DNA from: Amycolatopsis balhimycina FH 1894
GTDB lineage: Bacteria; Actinomycetota; Actinomycetes; Mycobacteriales; Pseudonocardiaceae
Direction of reading: 5' to 3'
Assembly (NCBI RefSeq): GCF_000384295.1
Contig: NZ_KB913037.1
Span: forward strand, 1,032,762 to 1,096,761
DNA length: 64,000 nt
The translations under genes were made by a program, and so were the position numbers. The notes beneath the pieces are model-generated. The model saw nothing but the letters and a program-made list of their open reading frames with translations. It had not been told where the DNA came from and ran no database searches. This document shows, in pieces, positions 60,512-64,000 of this stretch; position 1 is the stretch's first letter; every line of letters starts with the position of its first letter.

Positions 60512-60991
60512 TCAACGACCACCACCGCTCAGGTTCCCGCCCGAGACCGCTCCAGAATTCGCGAACCCTGAAACATCCGGAACGAACCTTTCGACTTCGC
60601 CTGCGGTTTCGGCGTGCACGTGCAGGTGCACGCCGGGCAGGACCGCAACGACCTCGCCCCGCACGCTGGCCGACGCCGAGGTCGCCGTGCGCTCGACGTC
60701 GATCTGCGAGGACCGCAGCGGCCCTTGCGCGAGTTGGTCCAGCAGCTGCCGGCCGGCGGCGTTGCCGGCCGCGGCCGTGCCGTTCTGGACGCGAGCCGCG
60801 GCGAGCGCTTCCGCAGCAGCTGCTTGAGCGACGTGGGTCGCGTGTGACCAGAGGGCGAACTGGATGATCGCCAGCAGGGCGAGCAGCAGGAGGGGTGTCG
60901 CGATGACCAGCTCGGCCGCGACGGCGCCGTGCTCTCCCGAGTGGACGCGACGAGCGCGCCAAGCCATTGCATTGACCGGATTCGCTGGCAT
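60512..60991 (-). CDS. TadE-like pilus assembly protein with altered tail
   Basis: 159 residues. HSGEHGAVAAELVIATPLLL then LALLAIIQFALWSHATHV is the TadE signature; the periplasmic part is Ala-rich with VRGEVVAVLPGVHLHVHAE. The tail GFANSGAVSGGNLSGGGR matches the TadG tail and again uses AAT-TCT. The ATG at 60991 is two bases after the stop of the small gene upstream; an ATG at 60967 is an alternative. Its 3' end lies 24 bases from the convergent MFS stop. Confidence 0.75.
   Translation of the reverse strand: MPANPVNAMAWRARRVHSGEHGAVAAELVIATPLLLLALLAIIQFALWSHATHVAQAAAAEALAAARVQNGTAAAGNAAGRQLLDQLAQGPLRSSQIDVERTATSASASVRGEVVAVLPGVHLHVHAETAGEVERFVPDVSGFANSGAVSGGNLSGGGR
60551..60565 (-). repeat. 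15-bp end motif, right edge of the MFS cargo
   Basis: On the minus strand TTCGCGAATTCTGGA, one base from the copy at 56550. It lies inside the 3' end of the TadE gene. Confidence 0.5.
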
Positions 60992-60992
60992 G

Positions 60993-61193
60993 TCAGCCGC
61001 CGAGGCCGAGGTCGATGCTGTTGGCTTTCGCGGTCAGCTTCGCGGCGATGATCGCGATCAGGGCGATGGCCAGCACCGCCATGAGGGCGGTCACGATGAC
61101 GGTGGTGGTGATCTCGCCGCGGTCGTTGTCCCTGCGCAGCAGAAGAATGCGGGCAGCGACGAGGGTCCAGAGCATTCGACAGTAGGTCAGCAT
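60993..61193 (-). CDS. small Flp-pilin-like protein
   Basis: 66 residues. RDNDRGEITTTVIVTALMAV followed by LAIALIAIIAAKLT gives one membrane helix after a Gly-Glu-(Ile)-Thr-Thr prepilin-type site, with the Glu expected at position +5 in the mature form. The short hydrophilic C-terminus and position between TadC and TadE fit an Flp-type major pilin. AGGAG precedes the ATG at 61193. Confidence 0.65.
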   Translation of the reverse strand: MLTYCRMLWTLVAARILLLRRDNDRGEITTTVIVTALMAVLAIALIAIIAAKLTAKANSIDLGLGG

Positions 61194-61213
61194 GGCGTGT
61201 CTCCTGTGGATGG

Positions 61214-62101
61214 TCAGAGTCCGTTGAGGACTTGGGTGACGGCCGGGTAGGCGATGAATCCGAGGAAGCCGAGGAACAGCAACGTCACCGGCAAGGCCAT
61301 GCGTTCGGTGGCGGCCTGGGCATCCGCCTCGGCATCGGCGACCAGGTGTGTACGCAACGCCTTGGCTTTCGCCGCCAGCGAGGTGCGGATCTTGGCTCCT
61401 TCGGTACCGGCGAGGGAGATCGATGCGGCGAGCTCGGCGAGCTCGCCGATGTCCAGCTCCTCGCCGAGCCTGCGGAGCGTCGACCACGGGGTGGCGCGGC
61501 TCAGCTGGGCGGCGTCCAATGCGCGGCGAAGCTGGGTGAACGCGGGCCCGCGCCCGACCTCGGCGGCTGCGAGGAGCGCAACCTCGACCCCGGCTCCGCC
61601 GGCGAGGGTGATCCAGACGAGGTCGAGAAAGACCGACAGCGCGCCACGAAAGTCAGCACGTGCTCGCGCCGCCTTGGCGCGAACCTCAAGGTCAGGAGCA
61701 AGGAACCCAGACCCAGCGAGCAGAAACGCAGCAACCAAAGCGACTTCAACGCTGACCGCCACGTCCGCGAGCGCGAGCAGGCCCTGAAGCAGGAGGGGCG
61801 TCACCAGGCCGGCGCAGCCGAGGACGACCTTGACGGCAAGGTGCGTGTCGACGCCTCGCCCGAGAACTCGCAGGTCGCGTTCGAGCTTCTCCCCCGGCAG
61901 GCCAAGGCTCCGGAGACGGGGAACGAGTGATCGCGCCACGGCCACCGCCCAGCCGGCCTCCGACACGTCCACAACCGGTGCCGCAGCAGAGTCCGCTGAC
62001 GAGAGGTGCTCGTGAAGCGATGGTTGCGGCGGGATTGCCCAGGCCAGGAGCAGCCACAAGCCGATGCCGGCACCCAGCCCGAGGCAGATGATCGGGATCA
62101 T
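61214..62101 (-). CDS. tadC: TadC-like pilus assembly membrane protein
   Basis: 295 residues with a GspF/T2SSF domain: helices at the N-terminus and middle, the cytoplasmic block FRGALSVFLDLVWITLAGGA then GVEVALLAAAEVG, ELAELAASISLAGTEGAKIR, and a C-terminal pair (MALPVTLLFLGFLGFIAYPA). With TadB it forms the inner-membrane platform. Start overlaps the TadB stop by four bases (ATGA). Confidence 0.85.
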   Translation of the reverse strand: MIPIICLGLGAGIGLWLLLAWAIPPQPSLHEHLSSADSAAAPVVDVSEAGWAVAVARSLVPRLRSLGLPGEKLERDLRVLGRGVDTHLAVKVVLGCAGLVTPLLLQGLLALADVAVSVEVALVAAFLLAGSGFLAPDLEVRAKAARARADFRGALSVFLDLVWITLAGGAGVEVALLAAAEVGRGPAFTQLRRALDAAQLSRATPWSTLRRLGEELDIGELAELAASISLAGTEGAKIRTSLAAKAKALRTHLVADAEADAQAATERMALPVTLLFLGFLGFIAYPAVTQVLNGL

Positions 62102-62982
62102 GCGCGCTCACCGTCCCACTGAACTGCGGCTCCGGCGTCCGACTCACCGAGCGACAGCACGCGAGAAGCGGCGCGGCCGGCGGCGATCCTGACCAGCCAG
62201 CCGAAGCCGGTACCGAACAGGCCGCCGATGGCGAGCAGGACGGCTTGGCCGAGCGCGCTGTCGTAGGCCGTCAGGTAGGCACGGTTGAACACCACGACGC
62301 CCACTGCGAAGGCGATCGTGGTGGCCACGACGACCCGCACGGAGGTCCGGGTGCGAGCGCGGCCGGTCTCGACGCGCATCCGCATCGCCGCCTGCGACCG
62401 CGCCGTCTCCGCGAGGGAGCCGAGCAACTCGCCGAGCTGCCGCGCCTGGTGCTCAGCGGCCAGCACCAGCGCGGCGATGACCAGGTCTGCAGTCGGGTCG
62501 GCCAGTTCCTCCGCCAGCTGCCGCAACGCCGGCGCGAGCCGACGCCCGTTCTGCAGCCGCGACGCCAGACTAGCGACCTCATCGCGGATCGCGGCGGGCG
62601 CCAGCGGGGCGGTGGCGAGGATTGCCTGCTCCAGTCCGGCTGCGGCCAAGAGCGTGTCGCGCAGCATCTCCGTCCACGACGCGACCGCCTCGATCCGAGC
62701 GACCCGGCGCACATGCGCGCGATCCGGGCCGACCAACCGCGGCAGGAACCAGACCGCCCCGGCCGCGAGCACTCCCCCGACGAGCCACCCGGTCGCGACA
62801 CCAACCAGCAGACCGGCACCCAGCGCGAGCGCCAGCCGAAGACCCCACGTCCGATCAACCCGCCAAGGCGGCACGGACCGCGGTCGGCGAACCAGCTGAG
62901 GCCCGCGGAGGCCGACGAGGACGAACAACAACCCGACGGCAGTGCCGAGCCCTGCCAGGCCGGCCACGACGGTGGTGGTCAC
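62098..62982 (-). CDS. tadB: TadB-like pilus assembly membrane protein
   Basis: 294 residues. T2SSF domain with WTEMLRDTLLAAAGLEQAIL, DLVIAALVLAAEHQARQLGE and flanking membrane helices. The GTG at 62982 overlaps the TadA stop (GTGA), which is preferred to the GTG at 62994. Platform partner of TadC. Confidence 0.85.
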   Translation of the reverse strand: MTTTVVAGLAGLGTAVGLLFVLVGLRGPQLVRRPRSVPPWRVDRTWGLRLALALGAGLLVGVATGWLVGGVLAAGAVWFLPRLVGPDRAHVRRVARIEAVASWTEMLRDTLLAAAGLEQAILATAPLAPAAIRDEVASLASRLQNGRRLAPALRQLAEELADPTADLVIAALVLAAEHQARQLGELLGSLAETARSQAAMRMRVETGRARTRTSVRVVVATTIAFAVGVVVFNRAYLTAYDSALGQAVLLAIGGLFGTGFGWLVRIAAGRAASRVLSLGESDAGAAVQWDGERA

Positions 62983-64000
62983 GTCGCCCACCACCCGTCC
63001 GGCTCGGCCAGCAGCTCGGGATCGAACCCGGCCTCGATGAGGTGGTCCAGGGTGTCCGTGCGGAGCGCTCCGGCGGCTGGGCGAGCCCGGCGGTCGGCGC
63101 CGGGGCGATAGACCTCGTTCGAGACGACCGTGCCGCCGTCGGCGTCGACGACCTCGCGGATCGAGGAGATCACCCGGGTCGCGCGATCAGCGGCTTTGTC
63201 CAGGTGCACGACGAAGTGCACGCTCGAGGCCACCAGCAGCGCGGTCGCCTCCAAGGACAGCCGCTCCGCGCTCTGCGCGGCGTAGGAGGCGAGCCGGGTG
63301 AACGCGATCCTCGAGCTGCTCGCGTGCAAGGTCGCCATCGAGCCGTCGTTGCCCTGGGACATCGCGTTGCACATCGGGATAACTTCGGGCCCGCGAATCT
63401 CGCCGACGATGACCCGGTCCGGCGACATCCGCAGCCCCCAGCGGACTAGCTCGGCCTGGCTGACCGCGCCGGCCCCTTCGATGTTCGCCTCGCGGGCCTG
63501 GAGAGCCGTGACATCGGCGTGCAACTCGGGGTCGAGCCCGAGGCCAAGTTCGAAGGCGTCTTCGATGGTGACGATGCGCTCCAGTGGGTCCATCTCCGCG
63601 GCCATTGCGCGCAGCAAGGTCGTCTTGCCGAACCCGGCGCCGCCGGTGATGAGGATGTTCTTGCGCGCCCGGACGAGTGCACGTAGGAATCGCTCGAGGC
63701 CGACGTCGAGGGTGCCGCGGCGACGCAGCTGGGCCAGGCTCGTGGTCAGGTATCCGTGCCGGCGGATCGAGCACGCCGTCACCCCTTCGGCAGTAAGCCC
63801 GAGCACCGCGAAGAGGCGCTCGCCACCGGGCAGCTGGAGGTTCAGCGCCGGCGAGCCGCGGTCGAAACGGCGCTCCTCCGACGACGCGCGGGCCGCGAGC
63901 GTCCGGACCAGGTCGGTCAGCTCATCGTTCGAGGCCGCGACCGGCGCGACCTGCGCCCGCGAGCCGTCTGCGTACTGGACGAAGACCCGGTCGAACCGGT
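62979..64000 (-). CDS. tadA: TadA/CpaF secretion ATPase, N-terminus beyond window edge
   Basis: 340 residues visible. The C-terminal domain has Walker A GGAGFGKTTLLRA, IVTIEDAFELGLG (Asp box), Walker B RVIVGEIRGPEV and SMATLHASS (His box), as in CpaF/TadA. The part to the left of the frame's internal starts (RFDRVFVQYADGS; NDELTDLVRTLAARASSEER) is clearly coding up to base 64000, so the gene continues outside. It powers assembly of the Flp pilus. Confidence 0.9.
   Translation of the reverse strand, partial: RFDRVFVQYADGSRAQVAPVAASNDELTDLVRTLAARASSEERRFDRGSPALNLQLPGGERLFAVLGLTAEGVTACSIRRHGYLTTSLAQLRRRGTLDVGLERFLRALVRARKNILITGGAGFGKTTLLRAMAAEMDPLERIVTIEDAFELGLGLDPELHADVTALQAREANIEGAGAVSQAELVRWGLRMSPDRVIVGEIRGPEVIPMCNAMSQGNDGSMATLHASSSRIAFTRLASYAAQSAERLSLEATALLVASSVHFVVHLDKAADRATRVISSIREVVDADGGTVVSNEVYRPGADRRARPAAGALRTDTLDHLIEAGFDPELLAEPDGWWAT

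Noticed and set aside
26031..63200. 15-base identity GATCAGCGGCTTTGT near 26.03 kb and 63.19 kb as possible att sites
   Set aside because: One copy lies within the coding part of TadA, and a chance match of this length is expected in 64 kb of GC-rich DNA.
1..64000. CRISPR arrays, rRNA and tRNA genes
   Set aside because: No regularly spaced identical repeats of CRISPR size and no tRNA-like cloverleaf or rRNA sequence was recognised.

Overview
The window is uniformly GC-rich, with GTG/TTG starts, ATGA/GTGA start-stop overlaps and gene families typical of a high-GC actinomycete. The conjugation and tad genes together with LAL, SARP-like and IclR/GntR regulators suggest the Pseudonocardiaceae (Amycolatopsis-like); that genus-level guess is inference. 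No rRNA, tRNA or CRISPR array was seen.

Region 1 (1-20.7 kb) looks like ordinary chromosome. It begins with a NarL-type sensor kinase cut by the left edge, a large LAL regulator and a secreted protein whose middle carries the catalytic pattern of guanyl-specific ribonucleases. A catabolic island follows (5.3-20.7 kb): flavin reductase, two NTF2/SnoaL-like proteins, an MFS importer, two RPE65-type carotenoid/stilbene cleavage oxygenases, an acyl-CoA-dehydrogenase-like flavin monooxygenase, SDR, aldehyde dehydrogenase, VOC ring-cleavage dioxygenase, an MhpA-like hydroxylase and a fumarylacetoacetate-hydrolase-family enzyme. It is bracketed by a tandem GntR regulator and an IclR regulator. The likely logic is double-bond cleavage to an aldehyde, oxidation to an acid, ring hydroxylation, extradiol cleavage and hydrolysis.

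Region 2 (20.7-26.1 kb) is decayed mobile DNA: frameshifted MerR, serine hydrolase and AbrB-like genes, an IS3-type transposase fragment, phased 23-bp IS-end-like repeats, and an apparently intact tyrosine integrase. It probably marks the left border of an integrated element.

Region 3 (26.1-64 kb) is a large conjugative or plasmid-like element. In order it holds a recombinase/HTH/zinc-ribbon trio, a DNA-methylase pair, a type IV secretion operon (sigma-like protein, VirB2-like pilin, VirB6-like channel, PrgI, VirB4, VirD4, replication-relaxation protein, NlpC/P60 muramidase), a vWA/HExxH protein with a MoxR-type ATPase, a 790-bp non-coding hairpin-rich stretch, a LysM/BTAD membrane regulator, and a leftward tad pilus operon that runs off the right edge (TadG/E/E/Flp-like/C/B/A).

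The tad operon is interrupted by rightward cargo: a second copy of the recombinase trio (52.1-55.7 kb), two small membrane proteins and an MFS transporter. A degenerate 15-bp motif recurs at the edges of both trios and of the MFS cargo. Two tad pilins on the right edge of these blocks share a DNA-level 3' tail that contains this motif. The best candidate for something new is this pair of trios with their putative end sites and trans-mobilised cargo.
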